This document shows, piece after piece, positions 8,581-20,139 of a stretch of 64,000 nt of DNA. The stretch is from Acidihalobacter aeolianus (GTDB lineage: Bacteria > Pseudomonadota > Gammaproteobacteria > DSM-5130 > Acidihalobacteraceae): assembly GCF_001753165.1 (NCBI RefSeq), contig NZ_CP017448.1, positions 2,188,462-2,252,461 of the forward strand, written 5' to 3'. Made by a program: the position numbers and the translations under genes. The notes beneath the pieces are model-generated. The model had not been told where the DNA came from, did no database searches, and saw nothing but the letters and a program-made list of their open reading frames with translations. How positions within the stretch are numbered: the stretch's first letter is position 1; each line of letters opens with the position of its first letter.

Positions 8581-9837
8581 TTATACGCAGGCCTGGCGTA
8601 CCGCCGCCACGGTCAGAAAGGAACCAAAGACGACGATACGATCATTCGGCCGACTCATGCGGGAGGCTTGGGTATAAGCCTCAGCGACCGTATCACAAGT
8701 GTGGACCACACCCTGTGTAGGCCGCATCCGTGCAATCAAGGACACGGCATCCAACCCTCGCGCTCCGTCCAAACCGCCCACGAACCACTCGTCGATGACT
8801 TGATCCATTGCAGCCGCGATCCCGCTGACATCCTTGTCCGAGAGCGCCGAGAACACGGCAAGTGTACGGCCAGTGACGGGATTGGTTGCCAGCAATCCGG
8901 CCAGCGCCCGTGCCGCCTGCGGGTTGTGTGCGACATCGAGATAAATCGGGCAAGCCGCACCTTGCATGGGCTCGAAGCGGGCGGCAAGCCTCACGGAAGC
9001 AAGCCCAGATGCCATGGCATGTGCAGTCACCGGTAGTTGATCCTGCAGGCATGCCAGCGCGGTGCAGGCACAAGCTGCGTTATCGATCTGGAACGTGCCG
9101 CGCAATCCCGGGTTCGGCAGCCTGGCTTCCATCTTGCCAAACCTCCAGGTCATGCCGTCGGCATGTGACTGTGCATCGAAATCATGCCCGATGCACAGTA
9201 ATCGTGAACCAGCCTCCGCCGAAGCCTGCAGCAGCGTGCCGGGCGGATTGCGGTCGCCGCATAGGATTGGCCGGCCGGGTCGCTGGATGCCGGCCTTCTC
9301 GATTGCAATCAACTCACGCGTATCGCCCAGCCACTCGGCATGATCGATATCGACCGTGGTGATCACGGCCACATCCGCATCCACGATATTGACTGCATCC
9401 AACCGCCCACCAAGCCCCACTTCGAGCACCATCGCATCGACTCGCAAGCGCGCAAAACACCACAGCGCCGCGAGCGTGCCGAACTCGAAATAGGTCAATC
9501 GATGCTCACCTCTTGCGGCATCGATGTCTGCAAAGGCGTCGCAAAGCAGTGCATCCTCAACCGGCTGGCCGGCCACATTGACCCGCTCGTTGTACTTCAG
9601 CAGATGTGGGGACAGATAGGTACCGACACGATAACCGCCCGCATGGAGCATCGATGTCAGCATACTCACGGTAGATCCCTTCCCGTTCGTCCCACCGACC
9701 GTGATCACGGGGCATGAGGGCTGCAGTAAATCCAGCCGCGCTGCTACCTCGTGAACGCGTTCCAGGCCAAGCTCAATCGCCTTTGGCGCCAGCGTTTCCT
9801 GCCAGCGCAGCCAATCGTCCAGGGTATCAAAACGCAT
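8581..9837 (-). CDS. folC: Bifunctional folylpolyglutamate / dihydrofolate synthase
   Basis: 418 aa Mur-ligase-type ATP-dependent enzyme that adds glutamate to dihydropteroate and to folates. The start at 9837 (MRFDTLDDWLRWQETL) lies 16 nt after the accD stop; earlier in-frame starts would run into accD. The P-loop VGGTNGKGSTVSML and the substrate motif TYLSPHLLKYNERV are readable, as is the Mur-like segment EVGLGGRLDAVN. It is in the cluster between accD and dedD. Confidence 0.95.
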   Translation of the reverse strand: MRFDTLDDWLRWQETLAPKAIELGLERVHEVAARLDLLQPSCPVITVGGTNGKGSTVSMLTSMLHAGGYRVGTYLSPHLLKYNERVNVAGQPVEDALLCDAFADIDAARGEHRLTYFEFGTLAALWCFARLRVDAMVLEVGLGGRLDAVNIVDADVAVITTVDIDHAEWLGDTRELIAIEKAGIQRPGRPILCGDRNPPGTLLQASAEAGSRLLCIGHDFDAQSHADGMTWRFGKMEARLPNPGLRGTFQIDNAACACTALACLQDQLPVTAHAMASGLASVRLAARFEPMQGAACPIYLDVAHNPQAARALAGLLATNPVTGRTLAVFSALSDKDVSGIAAAMDQVIDEWFVGGLDGARGLDAVSLIARMRPTQGVVHTCDTVAEAYTQASRMSRPNDRIVVFGSFLTVAAVRQACV

Positions 9838-9853
9838 ATCCGCCGACTGCAAC

Positions 9854-10734
<881 letters not shown>

Positions 10735-10738
<4 letters not shown>

Positions 10739-11571
10739 CCGGCAACCTCCCCCCGATTGTCTGTCGCAACGGCATCGATGGCACGACGCATCCCTCCCAC
10801 AAGATCACGTATTGCCGGATCCAGTCGTTCAGGTTGCTCGCCGTATGCCTCGATCAATTTCACCACGGCGCTGCCGACAACCACCGCGTCCGCGACTTCG
10901 GCAACCCTGGCTGCGGTCTGTGCATCGCGGACACCGAAACCGACACCCAAAGGCAGATCGGTATATTTCCTGATCGCGGCCAGACGTGTGCCGACGGCAT
11001 CGACATCGAGCGTCGCTGCCCCCGTGACACCCTTGAGCGAAACGTAATACACGAACCCGCGGGCCAGCCGGCAAATCGCCTCGATACGTGATGCGTCGCT
11101 GGTCGGAGAAAGCAGAAAGATCGGATCAATACCGTAGGCGGCACACGGCGCAAGCACATCGGCAGCTTCCTCGGGCGGGAGATCCACGACGAGAATGCCA
11201 TCCACCCCCGCTTCTGCAGCCTGCCGCGCAAAGGCGGCATAACCCATCACCTCGATAGGGTTGAGGTAAGCCATCAATATGACAGGCGTGGTGTCGTCGC
11301 TTTCACGAAAACGGCGCACAAGATCAAGTACGTGGTGCAATCCGACATGATGACGCAAGGCTCGTTCACACGCTGCCTGGATCACTGGGCCGTCGGCCAT
11401 CGGGTCCGAAAAGGGCACGCCGAGCTCGATGAGGTCAGCGCCTGCAGCAACCAGTGCCTGCATCTGCCCGACGGCCGACTCCGGTGTCGGATCGCCTGCA
11501 GTGATATAGGTCACCAACGCCTTGCGACCCTCCTGCCGCAATGCAGCGAAACAATCTCCGATACGGCTCAC
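10735..11571 (-). CDS. trpA: Tryptophan synthase alpha chain
   Basis: 278 aa TIM barrel that cleaves indole-3-glycerol phosphate to indole. Key segments are [19 protein letters not shown], with the catalytic Glu, [12 protein letters not shown], with the catalytic Asp, and [13 protein letters not shown]. It overlaps trpB by 4 nt at the 5' end and accD by 4 nt at the 3' end, as expected for a coupled trpBA-accD series. Confidence 0.97.
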
Positions 11572-12794
11572 AGCGTAATCCCCTCGATACGCGCGATCGT
11601 GTTGATGTCCTTGTCACCGCGTCCTGAAAGATTGATCACAATCGCCTGATTGGGTCGCATGGTCGCAGCCAGCTTGCCGCCATAGGCCAGCGCATGGCTC
11701 GATTCGAGCGCAGGTATGATGCCTTCGGTTCGGGTCAGCGAGTGAAACGCGGTCAGAGCCTCCTTGTCATCGACGGTGACATAGTTCGCTCTCCCCATAT
11801 CTTTCAGCCAGGCATGCTCCGGACCGACGCCCGGATAGTCCAATCCGGCGGAGATCGAATGCGTCGCGAGAATCTGGCCGTCGTCGTCCTCCATCAGGTA
11901 GGTCCGGTTGCCATGCAGGACGCCCGGCCGGCCAGCGGACAGGGGGGCTGCGTGCTGGCCGCTCGCCAGGCCCAGCCCGCCCGCCTCGACGCCGTAAAGC
12001 TCGACCCCGGTGTCGGCGAGAAAAGGATGGAACAAGCCAATGGCGTTCGAGCCACCGCCGACGCAGGCTACGAGCGCGTCCGGCAGGCGCCCGATATGCT
12101 CAAGGCTCTGCGCCCGGGCCTCACGGCCGATCACCGACTGAAAATCGCGCACCAGCTGCGGGTACGGGTGAGGACCCGCCGCGGTACCGATGATGTAGAA
12201 GGTCGAGTCGATATTCGTGACCCAGTCGCGCATGGCTTCGTTCAAGGCATCCTTGAGGGTGCGCGAACCGGAGGTCACCGGCACCACCTCGGCACCGAGC
12301 AGCTTCATGCGATAGACGTTGGGAGCCTGGCGCTCGATGTCCTCTGCCCCCATGTAGACCACGCATTCGAGCCCGAGCCTCGCGGCCACAGTCGCCGACG
12401 CGACGCCATGCTGCCCGGCCCCCGTTTCGGCGATGATCCGCGTCTTGCCCATACGCTTGGCCAGCAGCGCCTGACCGACGGTGTTATTGATCTTGTGCGC
12501 GCCAGTATGGTTAAGGTCTTCTCGCTTGAGGTAAATCTGCGCGCCGCCGAGTTCGCGGCTCCAGCGCGCGGCATGGTAAAGGGGGCTTGGCCGACCCACG
12601 TAATGGGCCAGATCCGCGTCGAACTCGGCCATGAACTGAGGATCGCGGCTCAGGCGCTCATAGGCCTCCTGCAGGTCGAGCAACGAAGCCATCAGCGTTT
12701 CGGCCACGAAACGTCCACCGTAGATACCGAAATGTCCCCTTTCGTCCGGGAAGTTTGCCCAGTCGACCTGAGCCGACGGATTTTCATTGAGCAT
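11568..12794 (-). CDS. trpB: Tryptophan synthase beta chain
   Basis: 408 aa PLP enzyme that condenses indole with serine. The PLP lysine lies in [15 protein letters not shown], the indole-side motif is [11 protein letters not shown], and the phosphate-binding loop is [11 protein letters not shown] chose ATG 12794, with GAGG 7 nt upstream; a GTG two codons earlier is also possible. The start region overlaps the trpF stop by about 11 nt. Confidence 0.97.
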   Translation of the reverse strand: MLNENPSAQVDWANFPDERGHFGIYGGRFVAETLMASLLDLQEAYERLSRDPQFMAEFDADLAHYVGRPSPLYHAARWSRELGGAQIYLKREDLNHTGAHKINNTVGQALLAKRMGKTRIIAETGAGQHGVASATVAARLGLECVVYMGAEDIERQAPNVYRMKLLGAEVVPVTSGSRTLKDALNEAMRDWVTNIDSTFYIIGTAAGPHPYPQLVRDFQSVIGREARAQSLEHIGRLPDALVACVGGGSNAIGLFHPFLADTGVELYGVEAGGLGLASGQHAAPLSAGRPGVLHGNRTYLMEDDDGQILATHSISAGLDYPGVGPEHAWLKDMGRANYVTVDDKEALTAFHSLTRTEGIIPALESSHALAYGGKLAATMRPNQAIVINLSGRGDKDINTIARIEGITL

Positions 12795-13413
12795 CGCCAC
12801 GCCTCACCTCTTCCACAAAGCGCATGATTTTCGCAGGATCCTTGATTCCAGGAGCCGATTCCACACCGCTGCTGACGTCTACGGCGTAAGGATGCACGGC
12901 GCGCAGCGCCTCATATACGTTCTCAGGCGTCAGCCCACCTGCCAATACGATGGGTACCGGCCAGGCATCAGCATCGATTGCGCTCCAATCGAATGTTTGT
13001 CCAGTGCCCCCGGCCTTCCCCTGAGCATGACTATCGAGCAGGATGCCGCTGGCCTCGACGTAAAGGGCGGCGTAGCCCCGAGGGTCGCCCTGCCCGCCCA
13101 TGCCAACTGCCTTGAGAAAGGGCATGCCGGCAGCACGGCATGTTGCGGGGGATTCTTGGCCATGAAACTGCAGCATATCGAGTCCGACATGTTCGGCGAC
13201 CTCGCGCACCCAGCCAGCCTCCGCATCGAGAAACAGCCCTACGCTGGTTACGAACGGTGCAAGCGGCCTCACGATCTCGCGAGCCTGCTTCGGTTCAACG
13301 TATCTAGGGCTGCCCGGGTAAAAAACAAAGCCCAAGGCATCCGCACCGGCGGTAATCGCGGTCTCGGCGTCTTCGTGCCGGGTGATGCCGCATATCTTGA
13401 TTCGTGTCCGCAC
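12784..13413 (-). CDS. trpF: Phosphoribosylanthranilate isomerase
   Basis: 209 aa TIM barrel catalysing the Amadori rearrangement in tryptophan synthesis. [11 protein letters not shown] carries the catalytic Cys, and the phosphate-binding regions [11 protein letters not shown] and VDVSSGVES are near the C-terminus. I prefer the GTG at 13413, with GGCGAG just upstream; a TTG at 13434 would add seven atypical residues. Free-standing trpF next to trpB is the usual arrangement in pseudomonads and relatives. Confidence 0.94.
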   Translation of the reverse strand: MRTRIKICGITRHEDAETAITAGADALGFVFYPGSPRYVEPKQAREIVRPLAPFVTSVGLFLDAEAGWVREVAEHVGLDMLQFHGQESPATCRAAGMPFLKAVGMGGQGDPRGYAALYVEASGILLDSHAQGKAGGTGQTFDWSAIDADAWPVPIVLAGGLTPENVYEALRAVHPYAVDVSSGVESAPGIKDPAKIMRFVEEVRRGDAQ

Positions 13414-13464
13414 GTGATCTCGCCCCGCCAGCAAGCATTACAGGGTAGCAGATTAACATCCGCC

Positions 13465-14241
13465 TCAGAAGCGAGGCGGACGCACAGCTGCTGGTAATGG
13501 ATAAGACTCGGGATATTCGACGTGCGTGAAATACAGACCGTCGGGAGGTGCCGTCACTCCACCCAGGGTTCGATCCCGTAACTCGAGAATTTCACGGCTC
13601 CAGGCAGTCGCACGCTCACCCTTGCCGATATCGATCAAAACTCCCGCGATATTGCGAACCATATGGTGCAAGAACGCGTTGGCGTGAATGTCCAGATACA
13701 CATAATCGCCATCACGTTCTACCGATATTCCATGTACGGTACGGATCGGACTCTTGGCCTGACAGGCCAATGCCCGGTAGCTGCTGAAGTCATGGCGCCC
13801 AACCAGATGTGCAGCCGCCTCCTGCATGCGTGCTTCATCGAGCGGTGTATGCACCCAGGTAACCTTGCGCCCTGCAAGCCCAGGTCGAACCCAGCGGTTA
13901 AGGATTACGTAGCGATATCGACGCGACAAAGCCGAAAATCGTGCATGGAAAGACTCATCGATCTCGGTTGCCCACTGTACGCTGATGGCTTTGGGCAGAT
14001 TGGCATTCGCGCCCAGCACCCATGAACGCATCTCGCGCACCGCCACCGTATCGAAATGCGCCACTTGGCCTACGGCATGCACACCCGCATCCGTCCGCCC
14101 CGCGCAAATCAAGGAAACATCCCTGTCGGCAACCTTCGAGAGCGCGACCTCCAGACAGCCCTGAACCGTGCGTGTGCCAGTCTGCCGCTGCCAGCCGGAA
14201 AACCCCGTGCCGTCGTATTCGATACCCAATGCGATCCGCAT
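13465..14241 (-). CDS. truA: tRNA pseudouridine(38-40) synthase
   Basis: 258 aa. The N-terminus MRIALGIEYDGTGFSGWQRQ and the catalytic motif CAGRTDAGVHAVGQVAHF (Asp nucleophile in GRTDAG) identify TruA. The start at 14241 was chosen because the TruA fold begins at MRIAL; a longer in-frame start adds ten residues with no family similarity. It lies between fimV and trpF, as in many gammaproteobacteria. Confidence 0.96.
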   Translation of the reverse strand: MRIALGIEYDGTGFSGWQRQTGTRTVQGCLEVALSKVADRDVSLICAGRTDAGVHAVGQVAHFDTVAVREMRSWVLGANANLPKAISVQWATEIDESFHARFSALSRRYRYVILNRWVRPGLAGRKVTWVHTPLDEARMQEAAAHLVGRHDFSSYRALACQAKSPIRTVHGISVERDGDYVYLDIHANAFLHHMVRNIAGVLIDIGKGERATAWSREILELRDRTLGGVTAPPDGLYFTHVEYPESYPLPAAVRPPRF

Positions 14242-14306
14242 CGACCACCCGCATCCTTCTCCCGAAAACACAAGGGGCCGGATCGCAAGCGACCCAGCCC
14301 CAGTAA

Positions 14307-14327
14307 CTGCCCCTAGCAGCGGGGCAG
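14307..14327. terminator. Possible weak terminator hairpin between fimV and truA
   Basis: CTGCCCC (14307-14313) pairs with GGGGCAG (14321-14327) around a 7-nt loop in the 101-nt fimV-truA gap. No U-run follows on either strand, so it is at best a weak or Rho-assisted stop, or an RNA-stability element. Confidence 0.3.
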
Positions 14328-14342
14328 AACGAGCGCCAAGCT

Positions 14343-17300
14343 TCAGCTCATTTGCTTGAGCAATGCCTCGGCTTCCTCACGCTGTTCCGGTGACCCTTCT
14401 GCCATCACCTCCTGCAACGTGCTCTGCGCCCCTTCCTCGTCTCCCATGTCGATATAGGCCTTGGCCAGATCAAGCTTGGTCGCAACCTCGTCCCCGTCGG
14501 TAATTAGACTGCCGCCTTCGGTAGCGGACTCAGACTCGATATCGTTGACATCGAACTCGAGGTCTTCAAGGTCTCCGATGTCATCCAGGTTATCCAAATC
14601 GCCATCGCTAGGCAGCGTATCAAGTTCAGCCGTTGCCGTTACTGTTGTTTCCTCGGGTGACTTCGGTTCGCTAAGTACGTCGGTCGTAGCAACTGGAGGT
14701 TCCGAAGATTTCGGGACTTCGGAACCGAGGTCGAGGTCAAAATCGAGGGACTCGAGATCATCTGGTGACACCTGGGCTTCTGCTTGACTCGAAACGCTTT
14801 CTTCCGGCGCCGCTGCGATATCCATCGATTCGAAATCCAACCCCAAATCATCGGGTTCGGAAGATGTTGCTGTCGCCGGCTCCTCTTCATGCTCGTCCAA
14901 CGACGGCAGATCAAGGTCATCCATACTGAAGTCAAGCGACGTCAGGCTGTCATCCTCGGCTGCAGTCGGTTCTGTTTGTGCCGGCGAGTCGGCAGCGGGT
15001 TCTGCGATAGCTTCCTCGTGTGTATTCGGATCGCCGAAATCGAGATCGTCAAACGCGTTTTCATCATCGCCCAGGTCCAATTCGCCCAGATCGAATACCT
15101 CATCATCATCCTGGACAGCCGCAGTAGACTTTGCATCCACCCCGTCATCGCCCAGTTCGACATCCATATCATCGAGGTCATCCGCCTCACCCAGATCGAG
15201 ATCGCTCAGATCAGACTTCGCACCAACGATATCGTCTGCATTCAAACCGCTGGTATCTGCCCCCATGTAAAGAGGGTTGTCAGGATTCAACGACTTGCCC
15301 AATGCAGCTACTCGCTGCCAGACCGGATCCTGCTGATTATTGCCGAGATCGTCTAGCAATCCCTTGGCTTCACGGTCGAAGGCGTCCTTATCCTTTGCGG
15401 CATAATGGCATTCAAGCAATTTGGCCCGATAGTCATGATTGTCCGGCTCATCCTCGATAGCCTTCTGAATTACTGCTTCGGCTTGCGGATAGAGGCCATA
15501 TGCAATGTAAACATCTGCCTCGGCCATCGCATCATCAGTGGCAGCGGACGGCTCGTCACCCGTTAGCGGTTCGGCATCGTCGAAATCCGTGAGGTCGCTT
15601 AACTCATCTTCGTGCTGTTGCCCCTCGCCCTCATCAGCATGAGCCGTAGCTGCTACGGCGGCAGTGGCAGCGGCGCCCGCAACTACTGCACCAGCCAATG
15701 CTGTCGATGATTCAACGCTACTGCCCTTCTCTCCACCAATCGAAGGCCCATCACCTAGGGAAGGATCCAGCCCGCGGACTACGGGCGCCTGCTTGGCCTT
15801 GCCCGAACGGCGTACGATCAGCCAGAGCAAAACCAACAGCAGAAGGGCAAGTCCGCCAACCGCCATCAGGTAATTGGGGTTGTCCAACACCATGTCGACG
15901 ATACTGCCACTTGACTGCGGCTTGGGTGGCGTCGGCTTAGCCGGAGGCACAGCATGCTTGACTTCTGGCTTGGCAGGCGGCGTTGCGTGCTTGACTTTAG
16001 GCTGTGCCTCTGTCGCCGATGCGGGCTTGGCAGCCGTCGTAGTAGCTGGCATTGCAGCTGTGGACGGAGTCGCCGAAGTGGCCGCATGCGGCATGGTCGC
16101 AGCCTGCGTAACCGGATGCTGCGCTGTTGTGGGTGCAGGCATCATAGCCATGGCAGGCTGGTTATTGGCAGTACCCGCATGACCTAGCTTGGCCTGCAAT
16201 GTTGCCAATTCCTGATTTTTCAGCTCGAGCAATTTCTGTTGCTTGCTGACAATGCCTTGCAACGCATTGATGCGCGATTGCAAATCGTCGATCTGCTGCT
16301 GATTGGAAACGGCGGCTTCCTTGGCCAGCGAAAGTTCATGCTCAAGATTCGCCTTGCCGGTGCCGTCGACCATGGCCATCTGGCCGCCACTTGTCCCTGT
16401 GGATTTCGCCTCCGTGCCCATGATGCGCAGGTGGCCACCCTCATTGGTTGCCGTTTTGCCACCGTTAGCAGGTTTGGGGGTGCCAGGCGTGCTGCCGCCA
16501 GCCTTGAGTTGGGACTCCGCAACGGTTTTGCCTGCCATGCGCATGGCGTACTGACGCCACAAGGTATTTTGCTTGGCAACCTCGGAAGTGGCTGCGCTGC
16601 TGCTGATCGAGGACAACTGGCTTGTACTGGGTATCCGCAGCACGTAACCCGTCCTAAGACCATTCACATTATCTTTGATGAAGGCATCAGGGTTGGCACG
16701 CAATATACCGACCATCATGCGATTGATCTCGGCACCTGTGCTTGCGCCTTCCGATTTTGCAATATCCCACAGGGCATCGCCCTTCTTCACCCGGTATTGG
16801 CCTATCCCTCCCCTGCTCGAGGTCATCGAAGGCTTTGCCATGACGGTAGTGCGGGTAGCCGGTTTCGGTGGGGCATTGGAAGTTTGCATACCCAGCACAG
16901 GGGCCTGTGCCGGTGGGGCGACTACAGTCGGCATCTGTGAACTTGCCTCAGAATGCCCCTGCATATAGTTCGGAGGATTGAGCAAAATCGTGTATTCGCG
17001 CAGCAGGCGACCGCCGGACCAGTTCACTTCCAGCAGAAAATCCAGAAACGGCTGATGTACCGCTTGCGTAGTGGTAACGCGGATAACGGGCGTTCCGTTG
17101 CTCGAGCTAACAACCTTGAAATGCAACGTGTCCAGATAATCCGGCCTGGGAATACCCACGCGGGAAAACAGGCTTGGCGATGCCAGTGAGGCAGTTATGG
17201 CGCTGATATCCCCTGGGCTTACGCCCTGCAATTGGATATCCGCCTGAAGAGGCTGATTAAGGCTGGTGCGGACATCGATCGGGCCGAGGCCAAGTGCCTC

Positions 17301-17366
17301 GGAAGTTACAGGAGCCAACAGGCACCCGATGAGGGACAAGCCCAAGGCCAGTCTACGCACGTTCAT
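14343..17366 (-). CDS. fimV: FimV/HubP-family polar motility protein
   Basis: 1007 aa. Signal peptide (MNVRRLALGLSLIGCLLAP...), the FimV N-terminal region (GLGPIDVRTSLNQPLQADIQ), a LysM peptidoglycan-binding module about 195-250 (YRVKKGDALWDIAKSEG), a coiled coil about 345-395, a Thr/Ala/Pro-rich linker, one membrane segment about 495-517 (LMAVGGLALLLLVLLWLIV), then a long highly acidic cytoplasmic part with TPR-like helices and Asp-Leu-rich repeats. The C-terminal FimV domain ends near LAKAYIDMGDEEGAQSTLQEV. Family members organise the pole for type IV pili and flagella. No pilus genes are in the window. Confidence 0.93.
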   Translation of the reverse strand: MNVRRLALGLSLIGCLLAPVTSEALGLGPIDVRTSLNQPLQADIQLQGVSPGDISAITASLASPSLFSRVGIPRPDYLDTLHFKVVSSSNGTPVIRVTTTQAVHQPFLDFLLEVNWSGGRLLREYTILLNPPNYMQGHSEASSQMPTVVAPPAQAPVLGMQTSNAPPKPATRTTVMAKPSMTSSRGGIGQYRVKKGDALWDIAKSEGASTGAEINRMMVGILRANPDAFIKDNVNGLRTGYVLRIPSTSQLSSISSSAATSEVAKQNTLWRQYAMRMAGKTVAESQLKAGGSTPGTPKPANGGKTATNEGGHLRIMGTEAKSTGTSGGQMAMVDGTGKANLEHELSLAKEAAVSNQQQIDDLQSRINALQGIVSKQQKLLELKNQELATLQAKLGHAGTANNQPAMAMMPAPTTAQHPVTQAATMPHAATSATPSTAAMPATTTAAKPASATEAQPKVKHATPPAKPEVKHAVPPAKPTPPKPQSSGSIVDMVLDNPNYLMAVGGLALLLLVLLWLIVRRSGKAKQAPVVRGLDPSLGDGPSIGGEKGSSVESSTALAGAVVAGAAATAAVAATAHADEGEGQQHEDELSDLTDFDDAEPLTGDEPSAATDDAMAEADVYIAYGLYPQAEAVIQKAIEDEPDNHDYRAKLLECHYAAKDKDAFDREAKGLLDDLGNNQQDPVWQRVAALGKSLNPDNPLYMGADTSGLNADDIVGAKSDLSDLDLGEADDLDDMDVELGDDGVDAKSTAAVQDDDEVFDLGELDLGDDENAFDDLDFGDPNTHEEAIAEPAADSPAQTEPTAAEDDSLTSLDFSMDDLDLPSLDEHEEEPATATSSEPDDLGLDFESMDIAAAPEESVSSQAEAQVSPDDLESLDFDLDLGSEVPKSSEPPVATTDVLSEPKSPEETTVTATAELDTLPSDGDLDNLDDIGDLEDLEFDVNDIESESATEGGSLITDGDEVATKLDLAKAYIDMGDEEGAQSTLQEVMAEGSPEQREEAEALLKQMS

Positions 17367-17885
17367 ATCCCCTCGGTTATATGCTTATCGGAACATGCCC
17401 GGGTCGCCAACGTGTAGCCACCCGCGCGGGGTTTACGGATACAGACGGGCACACAGCTTGTGTCCATGCTCGAAGTTCCCGTCGTAACTTTAGATTATTT
17501 TTAGTCTTTTATCAAAATCTCGGCGTTTTGAACACTATTGATTGCACCTCCTTTAGCAGATCATACGCAACCATGCACCGATAGAACTCTGAAGGACGGG
17601 GCGGATCGGCCAGGTACCAAATAATCTCATCCGCAAATTATGGGTTTCACTCAGAATCAAACATCGACACCATCATTCAAGGCCGATCAATGCTTGAACG
17701 AGCGTATGCATATCCTAGAAAGACCTGCATATCGAAAACGATATGTCATCCACTGAACATGATGGATACATAGCGCCGAGACACCGCGCAGGAATCCACC
17801 TATAATAATCAACCAATTGATAAATATGATATAAATAGTCAAAAACAATACCAGTCGGACACAACCATATCTGCCAAGCGTGCTG
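17367..17885. other. AT-rich intergenic region between asd and fimV
   Basis: About 520 nt without a convincing gene, clearly more AT-rich than its surroundings, especially 17790-17880. An inverted repeat CATATCG-AAAA-CGATATG (17728-17745) could form a hairpin or be a protein-binding site. On the minus strand the AT-rich part could hold the fimV promoter, but I cannot place -35 and -10 boxes with confidence. The short open frames here lack ribosome sites and family features. Confidence 0.5.
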
Positions 17886-19001
17886 CTAAACTGTGTCGAC
17901 CAGGATGTTGAGCATGCGTCGCAGCGGCTCGGCGGCACCCCACAGCAGCTGATCGCCGCAGGTGAAGGCGCCGAGGTATTGAGGGCCCATGTTGAGCTTG
18001 CGCAGGCGCCCCACCGGCACCTCCAGGCGGCCGCTGACCGCCGCCGGGCTCAGCTCGCGCATCGAGGTCTCGCGTTCGTTGGGGATCAGGCGCACCCAGT
18101 CGTTGGCCTCGCGGATCAGGCCTTCGATGTCTGACATCGGCGTGTCGTCGGTCAGCTTGACGGTCAGAGCCTGCGAGTGGCAGCGCATGCTGCCGATGCG
18201 TACGCAGAAACCGTCGATCGGCACGGTCCGCCCGGCGCCGAGGATCTTGTTGGTCTCGGCCTGCCCCTTCCATTCCTCGCGGCTCTGGCCGTTGTCGAGC
18301 TGCTTGTCGATCCAGGGGATCAGGCTGCCGGCCAGCGGCACGCCGAAGTGCTCCGCAGGAAATGCGGAGGAGCGCATCGTCGCGCTCGCCTTGGCGTCGA
18401 TATCGAGAATCGCCGAGTTCGGATCGGCGAGTTCCGCCGCCACGCCGTCGTGCAGGGCGCCCATCTGCGCGAGCAGCTCGCGCATGTTCTGCGCGCCGGC
18501 GCCGCTCGCCGCCTGATAGGTCATCGCACTCATCCACTCCACGAGCCCGGCGCGGAACAACCCGCCCAGGGCCATCAGCATCAGGCTGACCGTGCAGTTG
18601 CCGCCGATCCAGGTCCTGCCGCCGGCCGCGAGACGCGCATCGATCACCTCGCGGTTGACCGGATCGAGCACGATCACCGCCTCGTCGCTCATGCGCAGGG
18701 TCGACGCGGCGTCGATCCAGTGCCCCGCCCAGCCGGCCGCACGCAGCTGCGAATAGACGGCCGAGGTGTAGTCGCCGCCCTGGCAGGTGACGATCGCATC
18801 CATCTCGCCGAGACGGGCGATGTCGTGGGCATCGGCCAGGGTGCTGCCGCCGGCGAAGTCCGGCGCCGCCCCGCCGGCGTTCGAGGTGCTGAAGAACTGC
18901 GACTCGATGCGTGCGAAATCGCCCTCCGCCTGCATGCGCTGCATCAGCACTGAACCGACCATCCCACGCCAGCCGACCAGTCCGACTTGTAGCTTTGCCA
19001 T
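17886..19001 (-). CDS. asd: Aspartate-semialdehyde dehydrogenase
   Basis: 371 aa, NADPH-dependent reduction of aspartyl phosphate, the branch point to Lys, Thr, Met and diaminopimelate. The NADP-binding start is [17 protein letters not shown]. The catalytic Cys is Cys136 in [10 protein letters not shown], and [11 protein letters not shown] follows. It lies 23 nt downstream of leuB, so asd is probably co-transcribed with the leu genes. Confidence 0.96.
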   Translation of the reverse strand: MAKLQVGLVGWRGMVGSVLMQRMQAEGDFARIESQFFSTSNAGGAAPDFAGGSTLADAHDIARLGEMDAIVTCQGGDYTSAVYSQLRAAGWAGHWIDAASTLRMSDEAVIVLDPVNREVIDARLAAGGRTWIGGNCTVSLMLMALGGLFRAGLVEWMSAMTYQAASGAGAQNMRELLAQMGALHDGVAAELADPNSAILDIDAKASATMRSSAFPAEHFGVPLAGSLIPWIDKQLDNGQSREEWKGQAETNKILGAGRTVPIDGFCVRIGSMRCHSQALTVKLTDDTPMSDIEGLIREANDWVRLIPNERETSMRELSPAAVSGRLEVPVGRLRKLNMGPQYLGAFTCGDQLLWGAAEPLRRMLNILVDTV

Positions 19002-19024
19002 GATCCTGTCCCCCTTGGTCTACA

Positions 19025-20098
19025 TTAGAGCGCGGCGACGACCGCGTCGCCCATTTCGCGCGTGGATACCGCTGGCGCACCGGCGGCGGCGAGATCGGCC
19101 GTGCGCAGCCCCTGCTTGAGCACCTGGCCCACGGCCGCGTCGACGCGGTCGGCCAGCGCGGCCTCGCCCAGCGAATGGCGCAGCAGCATGGACACCGAGA
19201 GGATGGTCGCCAGCGGATTGGCCACGCCGCGGCCGGCGATGTCCGGCGCCGAGCCATGGATCGGTTCGTACATGCCCTGGCCATCCGCGTTCAGCGAGGC
19301 CGAGGGCAGCATGCCGATCGAGCCGGTCAGCATCGAGGCGGCATCGGAGAGAATGTCGCCGAACATGTTGGTGGTCACCATCACGTCGAACTGCTTGGGC
19401 GCGCGCACCAGCTGCATCGCCGCGTTGTCGACGTACATGTGCGACAGCTCGACCTCGGGATAGTCGAGGCCCACGCGCTCGACCACCTCGCGCCACAGCT
19501 CGGACACCTCCAGCACGTTGGCCTTGTCCACCGAGCACAGGCGCTTGCCGCGTTTCATCGCGGTGTCGAAGGCTACCCGGGCGATGCGTTCGATCTCGGA
19601 TTCGCTGTAGACGAGGGTGTTGAAACCCTCGCGCTGGCCGTCCTCGCGTTCGCGGATGCCACGCGGCTCGCCGAAATAGATGCCACCGGTCAGCTCGCGC
19701 ACGATCATGATGTCCAGCCCCTCGACCACCTCGCGCTTGAGCGTGGAGGCCTCGGCGAGTTCGGGATACAGCAGCGCCGGGCGCAGATTGGCGAACAGCC
19801 CCATGGACTTGCGGATGCCGAGCAGACCGCGCTCCGGACGCAGCTCGCGCGGCAGTTTGTCGTACTGCGGCCCGCCGACCGCGCCGAGCAGCACCGCATC
19901 GGCCTCGCGCGCCTTGGCCAGCGTCGCCTCGGGCAGCGGGTGTCCGGCCGCATCGTAGCCGGCGCCGCCGATCGGGGCCTCTTCGGTCTCCACGTCGAGC
20001 CCGTGCCGCGTCTTCAGCGCCTCGATCACCTTGACCGCCTCCGCGACGATTTCCGGGCCGATTCCGTCGCCCGGCAGCAGCAGTATTTTCCGACTCAT
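19025..20098 (-). CDS. leuB: 3-isopropylmalate dehydrogenase
   Basis: 357 aa, NAD-dependent oxidative decarboxylation in leucine synthesis. [21 protein letters not shown], the substrate-binding run [21 protein letters not shown] and the metal-site segment [21 protein letters not shown] are intact. In this cluster it is separated from leuD by a membrane transporter gene, which is not the usual leuCDB order. Confidence 0.97.
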   Translation of the reverse strand: MSRKILLLPGDGIGPEIVAEAVKVIEALKTRHGLDVETEEAPIGGAGYDAAGHPLPEATLAKAREADAVLLGAVGGPQYDKLPRELRPERGLLGIRKSMGLFANLRPALLYPELAEASTLKREVVEGLDIMIVRELTGGIYFGEPRGIREREDGQREGFNTLVYSESEIERIARVAFDTAMKRGKRLCSVDKANVLEVSELWREVVERVGLDYPEVELSHMYVDNAAMQLVRAPKQFDVMVTTNMFGDILSDAASMLTGSIGMLPSASLNADGQGMYEPIHGSAPDIAGRGVANPLATILSVSMLLRHSLGEAALADRVDAAVGQVLKQGLRTADLAAAGAPAVSTREMGDAVVAAL

Positions 20099-20139
20099 AA
20101 CCCACTCCTCAATGTCATGTTCGTTCGCTCAGTATTCGT

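Noticed and set aside
17687-17938. Small gene in the asd-fimV gap
   Set aside because: AT-driven open frame overlapping the asd end, with no ribosome site and a scrambled composition.
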